This document shows positions 15,105 through 22,968 of a stretch of DNA of 44,394 nt, one piece after another. Made by a program: the position numbers and the translations under genes. The notes under the pieces were generated by a model, which did not search any database, was not told the origin of the DNA, and worked only from the letters and a program-made list of their open reading frames with translations. How positions within the stretch are numbered: the first letter of the stretch is position 1; every line of letters starts with the position of its first letter. The DNA lies in the NCBI RefSeq assembly GCF_020176715.1, contig NZ_JAIVMF010000022.1, positions 1 to 44,394 of the forward strand. The letters are read 5' to 3'. Source of the DNA: Stappia stellulata (GTDB lineage Bacteria > Pseudomonadota > Alphaproteobacteria > Rhizobiales > Stappiaceae).

Positions 15105-15799
15105 CAGACACGATCCATTTGTGCAGCAGCCGACCGAAGATCGAGCATTTCGGCCAGCACGCCCTCAAGCTCGCCAAAGGCATCGATGATGCGCCCGGCG
15201 CCGCTTGCCACCAGCTGCTCGCGCGGATGATAGCCCCAGCTCACGCCGACGGAGGAAACGCCGGCCGCGCGCGCCATGTCGATGTCGAACGTGGTGTCGC
15301 CGATCATCACCGTCCTGTCGGCTTGCGCCCCCGTTTCGGCCATCGCCTGCAGGATCATGCCCGGGTGAGGCTTGGACGGGGCGCTGTCCGCCGTCTGGAT
15401 GGTGGCGAACATCCGCTCCAGACCGTGCATTTCCTGCAAGTGACGGACACCGCGCAGGGCCTTTCCGGTGGCGATGCCGAGCAGCACGTCGTCGCGCGCA
15501 TGCAGCGCGTCAAGCACCGCGCGGGCGCCGGGATAGAGCGGATCGTGATCGAGCCCGGCAAGCCGGCGCGCGACCTTGGCCTGGCGGTAGGCGTCCGCCA
15601 TCGCCGGCACCAGATGGGCGTGCTCGGGCGCGACGAGCCGCCTGAAGGCGACATCGAGGGACAGCCCGACGATGGACAGGCCCGTGCGCCGGTCCGGCGG
15701 GGTCAGCCCCACCGCCTCGAACCCCACCGTCACCCCGTGCAGGATCGTGTCCTGACTGTCGACCAGCGTCCCGTCGCAATCGAAAATGACCAGATACAG
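15104..15799 (-). CDS. HAD-superfamily phosphatase with CTG start
   Basis: A haloacid-dehalogenase hydrolase of the phosphoglycolate-phosphatase-like group, 231 residues if started at CTG 15799. The catalytic motif DxDGT lies at residues 7-11 ('YLVIFDCDGTLVDS'); the motif-II threonine is in 'LLGIATGKALRG', the lysine in 'SKPHPGMI', and motif IV is 'MIGDTTFDIDMARAAGV'. The first ATG/GTG-type start is GTG 15733, which would remove the nucleophile Asp and leave a dead enzyme. The only upstream codons before the in-frame stop shared with the pseudouridine synthase gene are GCC and CTG. A GGAGG sequence sits 8 bases before that CTG, so CTG is the best start. Substrate not assignable. Confidence 0.88.
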   Translation of the reverse strand: MYLVIFDCDGTLVDSQDTILHGVTVGFEAVGLTPPDRRTGLSIVGLSLDVAFRRLVAPEHAHLVPAMADAYRQAKVARRLAGLDHDPLYPGARAVLDALHARDDVLLGIATGKALRGVRHLQEMHGLERMFATIQTADSAPSKPHPGMILQAMAETGAQADRTVMIGDTTFDIDMARAAGVSSVGVSWGYHPREQLVASGAGRIIDAFGELEGVLAEMLDLRSAAAQMDRV

Positions 15800-15802
15800 G
15801 GC

Positions 15803-16813
15803 TCAGTCCTCCGGATCGTTGGTTTCGGGGTCGTATTGGGCGGCATCGAAACCGAGCAGGTTCCAGCTTTGCTGCATGTGGGCGGGCAGCGGCGCGGAAA
15901 TGTCGATCGAGCCGCGCCCCGACGGATGCGGAATGACGATGCGGCGGGCATGCAGATGCAGCTTGTTCTGCAGTCCGCCCGGGAACTCGAAGTTCTCGAT
16001 GTTGAAATACTTCGGATCGCCGATGATCGGATGGCCGATATGGGCGGCATGGGCGCGCAGCTGGTGCGTGCGGCCGGTGATCGGGCGCAGGCTCACCCAG
16101 GACACCTTCGGCCCGGCGTTCTCCACCACCGAATAGAGCGAGACGGAATGCTGCGCGTCGGTCTCGCCGTGGCGGGCGATGCGCATGCGTTCCTCGTCCT
16201 CGTCGCGGGTCAGATAGGTGGAGATCCGCCCCTGGCGCGGCTTCGGCACGCCGGCCACCAGCGCCCAGTAGATCTTGCGGGTCTGGCGCGCGCGGAAGGA
16301 TTTCGACAGCGACTGCGCCGCCTTGCGCGTCTTGGCGAGCAACAGGATGCCCGAGGTTTCCCGGTCGAGACGGTGCACGAGACGCGGCTTTTCGCCCTTG
16401 GCGTCGCGGAAGGCCTCCAGCATGCCGTCGAGGTGCCGGGTCAGGCCGGAGCCGCCCTGCACCGCAAGCCCGGCCGGCTTGTTCAGCACCATCACCTCGC
16501 GGTCCTCATAGACCGTCATCGCCTCGACCGCCTCGCGGTCGCCGGCCACGAGCTTGCGCGCCTTCGGCTTGGCGTTGGCGCTGTCCTTGGCCTGGACCTT
16601 GGCGTCGACCTGCATCGGCGGGATGCGCACCACCTGCCCCGTTGCAATGCGCGTGGAGGTGTCGACGCGCTTGCCGTCGACACGCACCTGCCCGGTGCGC
16701 AGCAGCTTTTGCAGGTGCCCGAAGCCGAGCCCCGGAAAATGCGTCTTGAACCACCGGTCAAGGCGCATGCCGGCCTCATCCGCGGTGACGGTTCGTTGTT
16801 CTATTCCGGACAT
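15803..16813 (-). CDS. RluA/RluC-family 23S rRNA pseudouridine synthase
   Basis: A 336-residue enzyme that isomerises uridines in rRNA. Residues 14-66 form an S4 RNA-binding domain ('MRLDRWFKTHFPGLGFGHLQKLLRTGQVRVDGKRV'); the catalytic domain follows from about 100 with Asp150 in 'LVHRLDRETSGILLLAK' and 'RPITGRTHQLRAHAAHIGHPI' downstream. The layout and length fit RluC, which targets three positions of 23S rRNA, but RluD-type specificity cannot be excluded by eye. A Lys/Ala-rich insert (70-90, VQAKDSANAKPKARK) links the two domains. Its stop is three bases from the CTG start of the HAD gene, in the same frame, and its last codons carry that gene's ribosome-binding site. Confidence 0.92.
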   Translation of the reverse strand: MSGIEQRTVTADEAGMRLDRWFKTHFPGLGFGHLQKLLRTGQVRVDGKRVDTSTRIATGQVVRIPPMQVDAKVQAKDSANAKPKARKLVAGDREAVEAMTVYEDREVMVLNKPAGLAVQGGSGLTRHLDGMLEAFRDAKGEKPRLVHRLDRETSGILLLAKTRKAAQSLSKSFRARQTRKIYWALVAGVPKPRQGRISTYLTRDEDEERMRIARHGETDAQHSVSLYSVVENAGPKVSWVSLRPITGRTHQLRAHAAHIGHPIIGDPKYFNIENFEFPGGLQNKLHLHARRIVIPHPSGRGSIDISAPLPAHMQQSWNLLGFDAAQYDPETNDPED

Positions 16814-16924
16814 TGGCTTTCCTGATCGCTTCCGCCAGCCTACGCGGCGCTGCGCGGAAGGCGTGGGGATTTCGCTCTACCTAATCCGCCGCGCGCGGCA
16901 GGGCAAGCATTCCCGCATGTCGGC

Positions 16925-17314
16925 TCACGCCATCAGCGTGCGCATGGCCCACAGCCCGGCCAGAAGCGCGGCAATGGAGACCGCCACCGAAACGGCCGCA
17001 TAGCCGAGCGCGGCCATCTGCTGGCCCCGCTCCCACAGGAACACCACATCGAGGGAAAAGGCGGAAAACGTCGTGAAGCCGCCGAGGACGCCGGTCGCGA
17101 GAAAAAGCCGGAGCCCGGTCGCCGTGCCGCCCGCGCTGGCGCGCGCCGCGAGCCAGCCGATCAGAAGCCCCATGGCCAGCGACCCGAGGATATTGACCGT
17201 CAGCGTGCCGACCGGAAAGCCGGGACCGAACCAACGCAGCGCCGCCTGGTTTACCAGATGCCGGCTGCCGGCGCCCAGCGCCCCGCCCAGCGCAACGAGA
17301 AGGAAATGCATCAT
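16925..17314 (-). CDS. crcB: Fluoride channel/exporter CrcB
   Basis: A 129-residue four-helix membrane protein of the CrcB/Fluc family, working as a dual-topology dimer that releases fluoride from the cell. Signatures: 'GGALGAGSRHLVN' (9-21) in helix 1, the pore asparagine in 'TLTVNILGSLAMGLLIG' (37-53), and the 'GVLGGFTTFSAFSLDV' box (75-90) with the phenylalanines that line the path and the Na+ site. Either of two adjacent ATGs (17314 or 17311) could start it. It follows the VOC gene by 10 bases and precedes the pseudouridine synthase gene by 111, so it is co-transcribed with both. I see no fluoride riboswitch upstream. Confidence 0.95.
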   Translation of the reverse strand: MMHFLLVALGGALGAGSRHLVNQAALRWFGPGFPVGTLTVNILGSLAMGLLIGWLAARASAGGTATGLRLFLATGVLGGFTTFSAFSLDVVFLWERGQQMAALGYAAVSVAVSIAALLAGLWAMRTLMA

Positions 17315-17324
17315 CGCGGGCCCG

Positions 17325-17753
17325 TCACTCCTGGTAGTTCGGCCAGAGCGCAGGCGCGGCGAATTCCACGACGTTGCCGTCCGGGTCGTTCACATAGATC
17401 GAAACGCCGCCGGCAGGCCAGGTGACCTCGCTGACGATCGGCACGCCGGCTTGCGCGAAATGCGCCCGCCATTGATCGAGGTCGGACTTTGCGACCTTGA
17501 AGGCGAAATGGCCAGGCCCCTCGCCGTGATGGCCGGGAATGACACCGCCATCCGTCTGCACATCCTCGGCCGTGGCCCCGCGCAGGAAGACGAGAAGCGC
17601 CTCGCCGGGTGCCGCGTCGTAGACGCAAAGCCGCTCGCCGCCGACCATGCGTTCAAGACCGACAATCCCGCCATAGAACGCATGGGCGCGGTCGAGATCC
17701 GCCACATAGACGGAGGTTTCCAGAATGCCCCGCACCCGGGGAGCGCTTGCCAT
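17325..17753 (-). CDS. VOC (glyoxalase/dioxygenase) superfamily protein
   Basis: A 142-residue single-chain VOC protein with two beta-alpha-beta-beta-beta repeats. Metal-site residues appear in the usual places: 'LETSVYVADLDRAHAFYGGIVGL' opens module 1 and 'HFAFKVAKSDLDQW' opens module 2, with 'VYVNDPDGNVVEF'-like closing residues (SIYVNDPDGNVVEFA) including the C-terminal glutamate. This resembles glyoxalase/bleomycin-resistance-like enzymes of unknown substrate. Of the adjacent ATGs at 17756 and 17753, the second is 7 bases from AGGAG and is preferred. It lies 36 bases after mgtE and 10 before crcB. Confidence 0.87.
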   Translation of the reverse strand: MASAPRVRGILETSVYVADLDRAHAFYGGIVGLERMVGGERLCVYDAAPGEALLVFLRGATAEDVQTDGGVIPGHHGEGPGHFAFKVAKSDLDQWRAHFAQAGVPIVSEVTWPAGGVSIYVNDPDGNVVEFAAPALWPNYQE

Positions 17754-17789
17754 CATGACACTCCTGCTGGCTTGCACATGGCTTTCCCC

Positions 17790-19205
17790 TCAGATCGGCA
17801 GGCCGAACCAGAGCGCCGCGATCCACAGGAAGGCGAAGAAGCCGACGATGTCGGTCACAGTGGTGACGAAAACGCTTGAGGCAATCGCCGGGTCGACGCC
17901 GACCTTTTCCAGCACGACCGGAATGAGCAGGCCCGAGAGGCCCGCCGACACCATGTTGATGACGATGGCCACGCCGATCACCGTGCCAAGCCCCGCGTTG
18001 CCGAACCAGAGCGTGGCCGCGATGCCGATCAGGATCGCCAGCGCGATGCCGTTCAGCAGGCTGACGAGCACCTCCCTGCGCAGCACCCGCCACATGTTGC
18101 GGGCGTCGAGTTCCTGGGTGGCCAGCGCGCGCACCGCGACCGTCATCGTCTGGGTGCCGGCATTGCCGCCCATGGAGGCGACAATCGGCATCAGGACGGC
18201 GAGCGCGACCATCGCCTCGATGGTGCCCTCGAACAGCGAGATGACCACGGAGGCGAGCACCGCGGTGGCGAGATTGACCACCAGCCAGGTGAAGCGGGAT
18301 TTTGCGGTGACGAGCACCGCATCGGAAATCTCCTCGTCGCCCAGACCCGCCAGGCCGCGCAGATCCTCTTCCGCCTCTTCCTGGATGACGTCGACGATGT
18401 CGTCGATCATCACCATGCCGACCAGCCGGCCGGCATCGTCGACCACACCGGCGGACACGAGGTTGTAGCGCTCGAAGGAGCGGGCCACCTCCTCCCGGTC
18501 TTCGGTTGCCTCGAAGGGGTGGACGTCTTCCTCCATGATCGCGGAGACCTTGGTCGCCCGCTTTGTGCGCAAGAGCTTGTCGAGCGGCAGCGAGCCGATC
18601 AGGCGGAAGCCCGGATCGACCACGAAGATCTCGTGGAACGTGTCCGGCAGGTCCTCCGCCTCGCGCATGTAGTCGATGGTCTGCCCGACGCTCCAGAACG
18701 GCGGCACCGCGATGAAATCCGTCTGCATCAGACGGCCGGCGGATTCTTCCGGGTAGTCGAGGGAGCGCTGCAGTTGGACCCGGTCGGTGTGCGACAGCCG
18801 CTGCAGGATCGCCGCCTGCTCTTCCTCGCTCAGGTCTTCCAGAATGTAGACGGCATCGTCGGAATCGAGCTCGCCGATGCCCTCCGCCAGCGTCTTGGCC
18901 GGCAGCTCTTCCAGGATCTTGAGGCGAACCGCCTCGTCGAGTTCGGTCAGCGTGGCGAAGTCGAACTCGTCGCCGAGCAGCCGCACGAACGGGCCGCGGC
19001 TGTCGGCGCTGAGCGATTCGATGAGATCGGCGACATCCGCCTCGTGCAGGTCGCCGACAAGGCCGATGATCGCGGGCGCGTCCTCGACCTCGATCCCGGC
19101 CTCGATCAGCGCGAGGAAGCCCGCGGAAATCCGCCCTTCCTCGTCGCGCACGGGCGGAAGTTCCAGCACGGGATCGGTTGGTTCGACTGTTTCGGCGTCC
19201 GACAC
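17790..19205 (-). CDS. mgtE: Magnesium transporter MgtE
   Basis: A 471-residue magnesium channel. It has a cytoplasmic superhelical N domain (about 20-140, Asp/Glu-rich, 'LHEADVADLIESL'), tandem CBS domains (about 150-270, 'IMEEDVHPFEATEDREEVARSFERYNLVSAGVVDDAGRLVGMV') that sense Mg2+, a plug helix, and five membrane helices (about 290-471). The pore sequences 'LMPIVASMGGNAGTQTMTVAVRALA' and the final helix 'TTVTDIVGFFAFLWIAALWF', with its Asp, are conserved. The start codon is GTG at 19205, preceded closely by GGGAGGGG. It is first in the minus-strand run that continues through the VOC gene and crcB. Confidence 0.95.
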   Translation of the reverse strand: MSDAETVEPTDPVLELPPVRDEEGRISAGFLALIEAGIEVEDAPAIIGLVGDLHEADVADLIESLSADSRGPFVRLLGDEFDFATLTELDEAVRLKILEELPAKTLAEGIGELDSDDAVYILEDLSEEEQAAILQRLSHTDRVQLQRSLDYPEESAGRLMQTDFIAVPPFWSVGQTIDYMREAEDLPDTFHEIFVVDPGFRLIGSLPLDKLLRTKRATKVSAIMEEDVHPFEATEDREEVARSFERYNLVSAGVVDDAGRLVGMVMIDDIVDVIQEEAEEDLRGLAGLGDEEISDAVLVTAKSRFTWLVVNLATAVLASVVISLFEGTIEAMVALAVLMPIVASMGGNAGTQTMTVAVRALATQELDARNMWRVLRREVLVSLLNGIALAILIGIAATLWFGNAGLGTVIGVAIVINMVSAGLSGLLIPVVLEKVGVDPAIASSVFVTTVTDIVGFFAFLWIAALWFGLPI

Positions 19206-19559
19206 GATCCCCTCCCTGATTTGTCCGTCGCAACGGCGGGCCCACGCGAGCAGGCAATCGTTTCAAGATGCGGCGCGGCCCTGCGATGCGCTTGCGGCAC
19301 GCACGGCGACACCATCCGCGCGGCGCGGGATACGCGCGGGACCAGGCGCACTCCGCGTCTGAGCCCCCGCTTCTCACAGTCTTAGGGCAAAGACAGGGCC
19401 GCACCAACGCCCGACACGAGAAATCCTGTGGGCGCGGCACCGAAAGCGGCCGGAAAGTGACGTTGGGGAGGGAAAAGACGGCTTACAGCCCACGCACCGA
19501 AATGCCGGCAGCCGGCGTCGCGGCGCCGGCGGCGGACGGACCTCGCCGCGGAAAGATGC
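19206..19559. other. 354-base gap with no gene
   Basis: This stretch lies between the mgtE start and the stop of a 43-residue membrane protein. Frames on both strands are short, arginine-rich and without ribosome-binding sites. It should hold the mgtE promoter, but I cannot pick a convincing -35/-10 pair. GC-rich self-complementary runs near 19503-19540 could fold but lack T-tracts. Confidence 0.5.
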
Positions 19560-19691
19560 TTACAAGGCGAACACCAGCGCCGCCAGAATGACGACGACCG
19601 CGGCCAGTCCCAGCGACACCGTCAGCACGCGCGCATTGGTCTTGTTGGTGTTGCCCTGTCGGGCGTCGGTCTTTTGTTTCTCGATTGTCAT
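19560..19691 (-). CDS. 43-residue single-pass membrane protein
   Basis: A short minus-strand gene from ATG 19691 to TAA 19560 with a near-perfect ribosome-binding site (AAGGAG, 6 bases from the ATG). The N-terminal half is polar and basic (MTIEKQKTDARQGNTNKTNA); residues 22-43 are a continuous hydrophobic helix rich in Val, Leu and Ala that runs to the C-terminus, so the protein is probably a tail-anchored inner-membrane peptide. I do not recognise a named family, though short 'KT-ARQG-(N)-RVL-VS' membrane peptides are plausible in Rhizobiales. The 203-base gap upstream to the LysR gene shows no further gene. Function unknown. Confidence 0.65.
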   Translation of the reverse strand: MTIEKQKTDARQGNTNKTNARVLTVSLGLAAVVVILAALVFAL

Positions 19692-19894
19692 CGCAAACTC
19701 CTTCCAGGTTTGAGGGCGTCTCGACCAATGAGGCCCCCGCTACGGCGCGGCCGCAAAGCGGTCGGACGAACGAGCCAATCACCTTGACCTCCTTGTGATA
19801 CGGCATGCGCACGCCACAGGATTTCAAAAAATCGGATCAACGGCTCAAGCAGGGACAACGCGCGTGCACCGGGCCCGGTTACCTTGCCTTGCTG

Positions 19895-20833
19895 TCATGC
19901 CGGCGCAAGCCTGTCGGCAAGCGGCGTCTCCCTGGTGTGAATCGCCTGTCGCATCCATGCACCGAATGAGCGATATGACGGCTGTGTCTCGCACTGCCGC
20001 CACAACAGCATCAGACTGATGCGCGGACTGTCCGCATCGGCGAAAGGCACCACCGAGATGTTGCGCAACGGTCTTTGTCTGACGGACGCGGGCACGAGCC
20101 CGACCGCACCGTTTGCCCGGATTGCGTTGACCATGCTTTCCAGAGTGGCCACGTGAAGATCAAGTGGCCCCGGCGCGCCCGACCGCGCGAGCGCCTTTGC
20201 CAGACGGTCATAGAGAAACGGCGCATGCCCGCGATCGAAGGCCACGAAAGAGTTGCCGGCAAGCCCGGACAGGGAAACCGCGGGCATCCCGGCTGCCGGA
20301 TGGTCGGATCTCAGCATGGCGGCCATGGGTTCCGTGAAGAGCGTCGTCGCCGCGACCCCGGGCGCCCAATGTCCCTCGCCGTCGCATCCGGCCGCAAACG
20401 CCAGGTCCAGGTCTCCCGACAACACGGCCTGGTCGGGACGCATGTCACCCAGATCGACCGGCTCGAGAATGCGATCGGAAAACAGATGCGCGCAGGTATC
20501 GAGGCCGAGCGGCTCGATCAACGCGTAGACATACTCCAGGAAGCCGATGCGAATACGCCGCCGTCCTGTCGACATTTCGCGGACGAGGTGCAACGCGTCA
20601 TCGAGATCGGCGATGATCCGGCGCGCCCGGCTCGCGAGTTCCACACCCGCGGGCGTCAACTCGACGCCTCCCTGTTCGCGCGCCACCAACGCCAGACCCG
20701 CCACCTCCTCGAGTCGGCGAATGCTGCGCGAGAACGGCGGCTGCGAGATCCCGCAAAGCGCGGCCGCACGGGTGAAATTGCGAAGATCGTCAAGCGCGAC
20801 AAACTGGCGCAATTGCTCAAGTGTTGGACGCAT
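19895..20833 (-). CDS. LysR-family transcriptional regulator
   Basis: A 312-residue LysR regulator. Residues 3-62 form the winged helix ('TLEQLRQFVALDDLRNFTRAAALCGISQPPFSRSIRRLEEVAGLALV'), followed by a linker helix and a two-lobed effector domain (about 90-300). Start 20833 matches the family opening, with GGAGGAA about 12 bases upstream; a longer frame from 20884 lacks homology. It is divergent from the cupin and SDR genes across a 132-base gap holding the dyad at 20853-20868, so it most likely controls those two genes in response to their substrate. Confidence 0.92.
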   Translation of the reverse strand: MRPTLEQLRQFVALDDLRNFTRAAALCGISQPPFSRSIRRLEEVAGLALVAREQGGVELTPAGVELASRARRIIADLDDALHLVREMSTGRRRIRIGFLEYVYALIEPLGLDTCAHLFSDRILEPVDLGDMRPDQAVLSGDLDLAFAAGCDGEGHWAPGVAATTLFTEPMAAMLRSDHPAAGMPAVSLSGLAGNSFVAFDRGHAPFLYDRLAKALARSGAPGPLDLHVATLESMVNAIRANGAVGLVPASVRQRPLRNISVVPFADADSPRISLMLLWRQCETQPSYRSFGAWMRQAIHTRETPLADRLAPA

Positions 20834-20852
20834 CGACTCAAGGTTCCTCCCC

Positions 20853-20868
20853 GGTATCGCGATATACC
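20853..20868. promoter_or_regulatory. Candidate LysR operator
   Basis: GGTATCGCGATATACC: outer GGTAT/ATACC arms around a perfect ATCGCGAT palindrome. It contains the T-N11-A spacing typical of LysR sites and lies in the gap between the divergent LysR and cupin genes, 20 bases from the regulator's start codon. Confidence 0.45.
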
Positions 20869-20965
20869 CAGAGAGTATTTCCACCGTGGTTTGTACGACA
20901 ATAGCATTCGAACGGGGCAGAGAAAAACCTGCTCCATCAATCGCTTGAACCTACCGGAGGAAAGA

Positions 20966-21463
20966 ATGGGCACCTATACACCAGAGAAAATGACGGAAAT
21001 CCCCGCCGCGCCGACGCAGCACGAATATTACGCCGACGGCTCGACGCTCGTGCGCGCGGAGCACATTCCCTGGACCGAATGGGCGTTGCCGGGCACCGAG
21101 TTCAAGCTGCTCGACTATGACCGCAACCGCTCCTATTCCGTGATCCTTCTTCGCATCTCGCCGGATTCGCCGCCGGTCAGGCATAAGCATATGGGCGCAG
21201 CGAACGCCTTTATCCTCGAAGGCGGATTTTCCTACGAGCATGGCACCATCCGCGCCGGCCAGTTCATGGTTGAAGCCGGCGGCGTCTCGCATACGCCGCA
21301 AATCCATCCCGACGGCTGCACCCTGCTCGGCTTCATGTACGGCGCGGTCGTCGGCCTGAACGACGACGATTCCATTGCCGGCCTGGTCGATGTCGACTGG
21401 ATGATCGACCGGGTGCGCGAGAACAACGCCTTCGCCCATCTTGAGGATGTGCCGCGGACCTGA
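20966..21463 (+). CDS. Cupin protein, dihydroxyacetophenone dioxygenase-like
   Basis: A 165-residue single-cupin protein. Metal-binding motif 1 appears as 'PVRHKHMGAANAFILEGGFSYE' (about 72-93; His74, His76 and the later Glu), and motif 2 as 'MVEAGGVSHTPQIHPDG' with its histidine. The flow 'WTEWALPGTEFKLLDYDRNRSYSVILLRISPDSPP' resembles the 2,4'-dihydroxyacetophenone dioxygenase / acetylacetone-cleaving (Dke1) group of iron dioxygenases that cut C-C bonds beside a carbonyl. GGAGGAAAG lies just before the ATG. It precedes an SDR gene by 35 bases and is divergent from a LysR gene. The pair probably degrades a hydroxy-ketone; the exact substrate is not assignable. Confidence 0.82.
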   Translation: MGTYTPEKMTEIPAAPTQHEYYADGSTLVRAEHIPWTEWALPGTEFKLLDYDRNRSYSVILLRISPDSPPVRHKHMGAANAFILEGGFSYEHGTIRAGQFMVEAGGVSHTPQIHPDGCTLLGFMYGAVVGLNDDDSIAGLVDVDWMIDRVRENNAFAHLEDVPRT

Positions 21464-21498
21464 TCCGCCCGCCCCTTCCAAAAGAACTGGACCACACA

Positions 21499-22293
21499 AT
21501 GAGACTGAACGGAAAGATCGCGCTGATCACCGGCGCGGCGAACGGCATCGGCCGCGCAAGCGCCTGCCTCTTCGCCCGAGAGGGCGCGCATGTCATCGCC
21601 TCCGACCTCGACGCAACCGCGCTCGAAGATCTCTGCCACGAGATCGGGGCAGCCGGCGGGTCGGCGCGCGCCATCGCCTGCGACGTCTCGGACGACGGAC
21701 AGGTCGGCGCCCTGTTTCGCGACATCCGCGATCGCGAGGGTCGACTCGACATCCTGTACACGAATGCCGGCATCTCCGGCGCGATCGGCGGGATCACCGA
21801 GCAGACGCGGGAGGCGTGGGAGCGCGTGTTTCGCGTCAATGTCGATGGCACCTGGTTGTGTTGTCGCGAGGCGGTCGCGCTGATGCCGGCCAGCGGCGGC
21901 GCCATCGTCACCCAGGCGTCCATCGCCGCCCTCATGGGCGGCGGACCTCCCGGAGCCGGCCCGGTTGCCGGCTACACGGCCGCCAAGGCCGCCGTTATCG
22001 GCCTGACGCGGTCGATCGCCTATCAGTTCGGCCATCGCAACATTCGCTGCAATGCCGTCCTGCCGGGCTCTATCGAGACGGCGATGACCCAGCCGCTGAT
22101 GACGTCGACGACCTATGTCGAGGGCGTCACCCGGTCGACGCCGCTGGCCCGCTTCGGACGGCCGGAGGAGGTTGCGGCGGCAGCGCTCTTCCTTGCAAGC
22201 GACGAGGCGAGCTTCATCAGCGGCGAAACGCTTGTCGTCGATGGCGGCTTTATCGTGGCGCAGGGACCGGTCTATCCGACCGCAGCCCTGTAG
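21499..22293 (+). CDS. Short-chain dehydrogenase/reductase (SDR)
   Basis: A 264-residue classical SDR with a Rossmann fold. Cofactor motif TGAANGIG (11-18), Asp36 after strand 2 (ASDLD) implying NAD(H) preference, NAG at 89-91, and catalytic Ser141, Tyr159 and Lys163 (GYTAAK) are all present. The C-terminal 'LARFGRPEEVAAAALFLASDEASFISGETLVVDGGF' is typical. It lies 35 bases after the cupin gene and should oxidise an alcohol to the ketone the cupin then cleaves, or reduce a product. The region after the stop leads to the terminator shared with tRNA-Leu. Confidence 0.93.
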   Translation: MRLNGKIALITGAANGIGRASACLFAREGAHVIASDLDATALEDLCHEIGAAGGSARAIACDVSDDGQVGALFRDIRDREGRLDILYTNAGISGAIGGITEQTREAWERVFRVNVDGTWLCCREAVALMPASGGAIVTQASIAALMGGGPPGAGPVAGYTAAKAAVIGLTRSIAYQFGHRNIRCNAVLPGSIETAMTQPLMTSTTYVEGVTRSTPLARFGRPEEVAAAALFLASDEASFISGETLVVDGGFIVAQGPVYPTAAL

Positions 22294-22378
22294 CCGCAGT
22301 GTCGCGCGCGGCCCGGCCGTGCGCGACACCGGCCCGCCGCGCAGAATCGCATCAGCGCGTCCCGCTGCTTGCGGGCAC

Positions 22379-22412
22379 AAAAAAACCCGGTCCGAAGACC
22401 GGGTCTTTTTTT
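22379..22412 (-). terminator. Terminator shared by tRNA-Leu and the SDR gene
   Basis: ACCCGGTC pairs perfectly with GACCGGGT. On the minus strand the loop is TTCG, the stable UUCG tetraloop, and seven Ts follow: a canonical intrinsic terminator directly after the tRNA. On the plus strand a T-run also follows (22406-22412), so it can end the cupin-SDR transcript as well. Confidence 0.88.
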
Positions 22413-22498
22413 GGTGCGGTCGAGAAGACTCGAACTTCCACGGGTTTTACCCCACAGCGACCTCAACGCTGCGCGTCTACCAATTCCGCCACGACCGC
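22412..22498 (-). tRNA. tRNA-Leu (anticodon GAG)
   Basis: 87 bases with an encoded CCA end. The 7-bp acceptor stem GCGGTCG/CGACCGC is perfect. The anticodon stem CAGCG/CGCTG holds the loop TTGAGGT with anticodon GAG, reading CTC and CTT codons. A long variable arm (GTGGGGTAAAACCCGT) marks it as class II, fitting leucine. The T arm GAAGTTCGAGTCTTC is normal. A promoter lies at 22531-22559 and a UUCG terminator follows at once. Confidence 0.97.
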
Positions 22499-22530
22499 TT
22501 GTTTCGCAACCGACTTGATTGCGGTGCCAT

Positions 22531-22559
22531 CGTCTAGCAAATCGGTTTTTGCGGTGCAA
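22531..22559 (-). promoter_or_regulatory. Promoter of tRNA-Leu
   Basis: On the minus strand TTGCAC (22559-22554), a 17-base spacer, then TAGACG (22536-22531), 32 bases upstream of the mature 5' end at 22498. Spacing is ideal and placement fits a monocistronic tRNA. Confidence 0.5.
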
Positions 22560-22602
22560 GCGAATTGCGAGACGATATTCACAGGCTTGCGCCCAAAAGA
22601 CG

Positions 22603-22869
22603 TCAGACGGGACCGGTGGCGCGCACGGGGCGGGCTTCCGGCGGGCGAATGAGCACTTCGGTCACCGAGACGCCGACACGCTCGCCCTGAAGCACCACCT
22701 GCCCCTTGGCGATGGGAATGTTGTTGGCAAGGATCTTCACGTCATCCTCTTCGCGCGACATCAGCTCGATGACGGCGCCGCGGCCCATGCGAAGCAGCTG
22801 GTGAATCGGCATTTCCGCGGTTCCCAGAACCACGGAGATATCGATGGAGATATTGTCGAAGATGCCCAT
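22603..22869 (-). CDS. fliN: FliN-like flagellar motor switch protein
   Basis: An 88-residue single SpoA/FliN domain: 'ISIDISVVLGTAEMPIHQLLRMGRGAVIELMSREEDDVKILANNIPIAKGQVVLQGERVGVSVTEVL' follows the FliN core, including the 'GxxvELd' and 'V.i.vNg..ia.GEvv' pattern. FliN forms the lower C-ring with FliM and FliG. The protein is shorter than usual, lacking the N-terminal acidic extension, and lies far from any other flagellar gene in this window. It may be the main FliN or a paralogue of the FliM/FliN family. A CtrA-like box lies about 100 bases upstream in the right orientation. Confidence 0.85.
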   Translation of the reverse strand: MGIFDNISIDISVVLGTAEMPIHQLLRMGRGAVIELMSREEDDVKILANNIPIAKGQVVLQGERVGVSVTEVLIRPPEARPVRATGPV

Positions 22870-22968
22870 GTAAGCGTCCGGCCTCGAACAAGGATGGCAA
22901 TGCCAGGGTATTCACTCTAAATGACGGGGGCGCGGATCACGCCCGATCCGACCTTGGGCGCCCCATGG

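Noticed and set aside
16814-17324. Fluoride riboswitch near crcB
   Set aside because: crcB follows the VOC gene by 10 bases, leaving no room, and no such fold was seen before mgtE.
19483-19827. Minus-strand frame of 114 codons overlapping the 43-residue gene
   Set aside because: It has no ribosome-binding site at its start, is basic and low-complexity at the end, and the overlapping short frame has a near-perfect ribosome-binding site and a membrane helix.
22294-22500. Integration site with integrase at tRNA-Leu
   Set aside because: No integrase gene and no repeated tRNA fragment were found in the window; kept only as a weak suggestion in the cassette finding.
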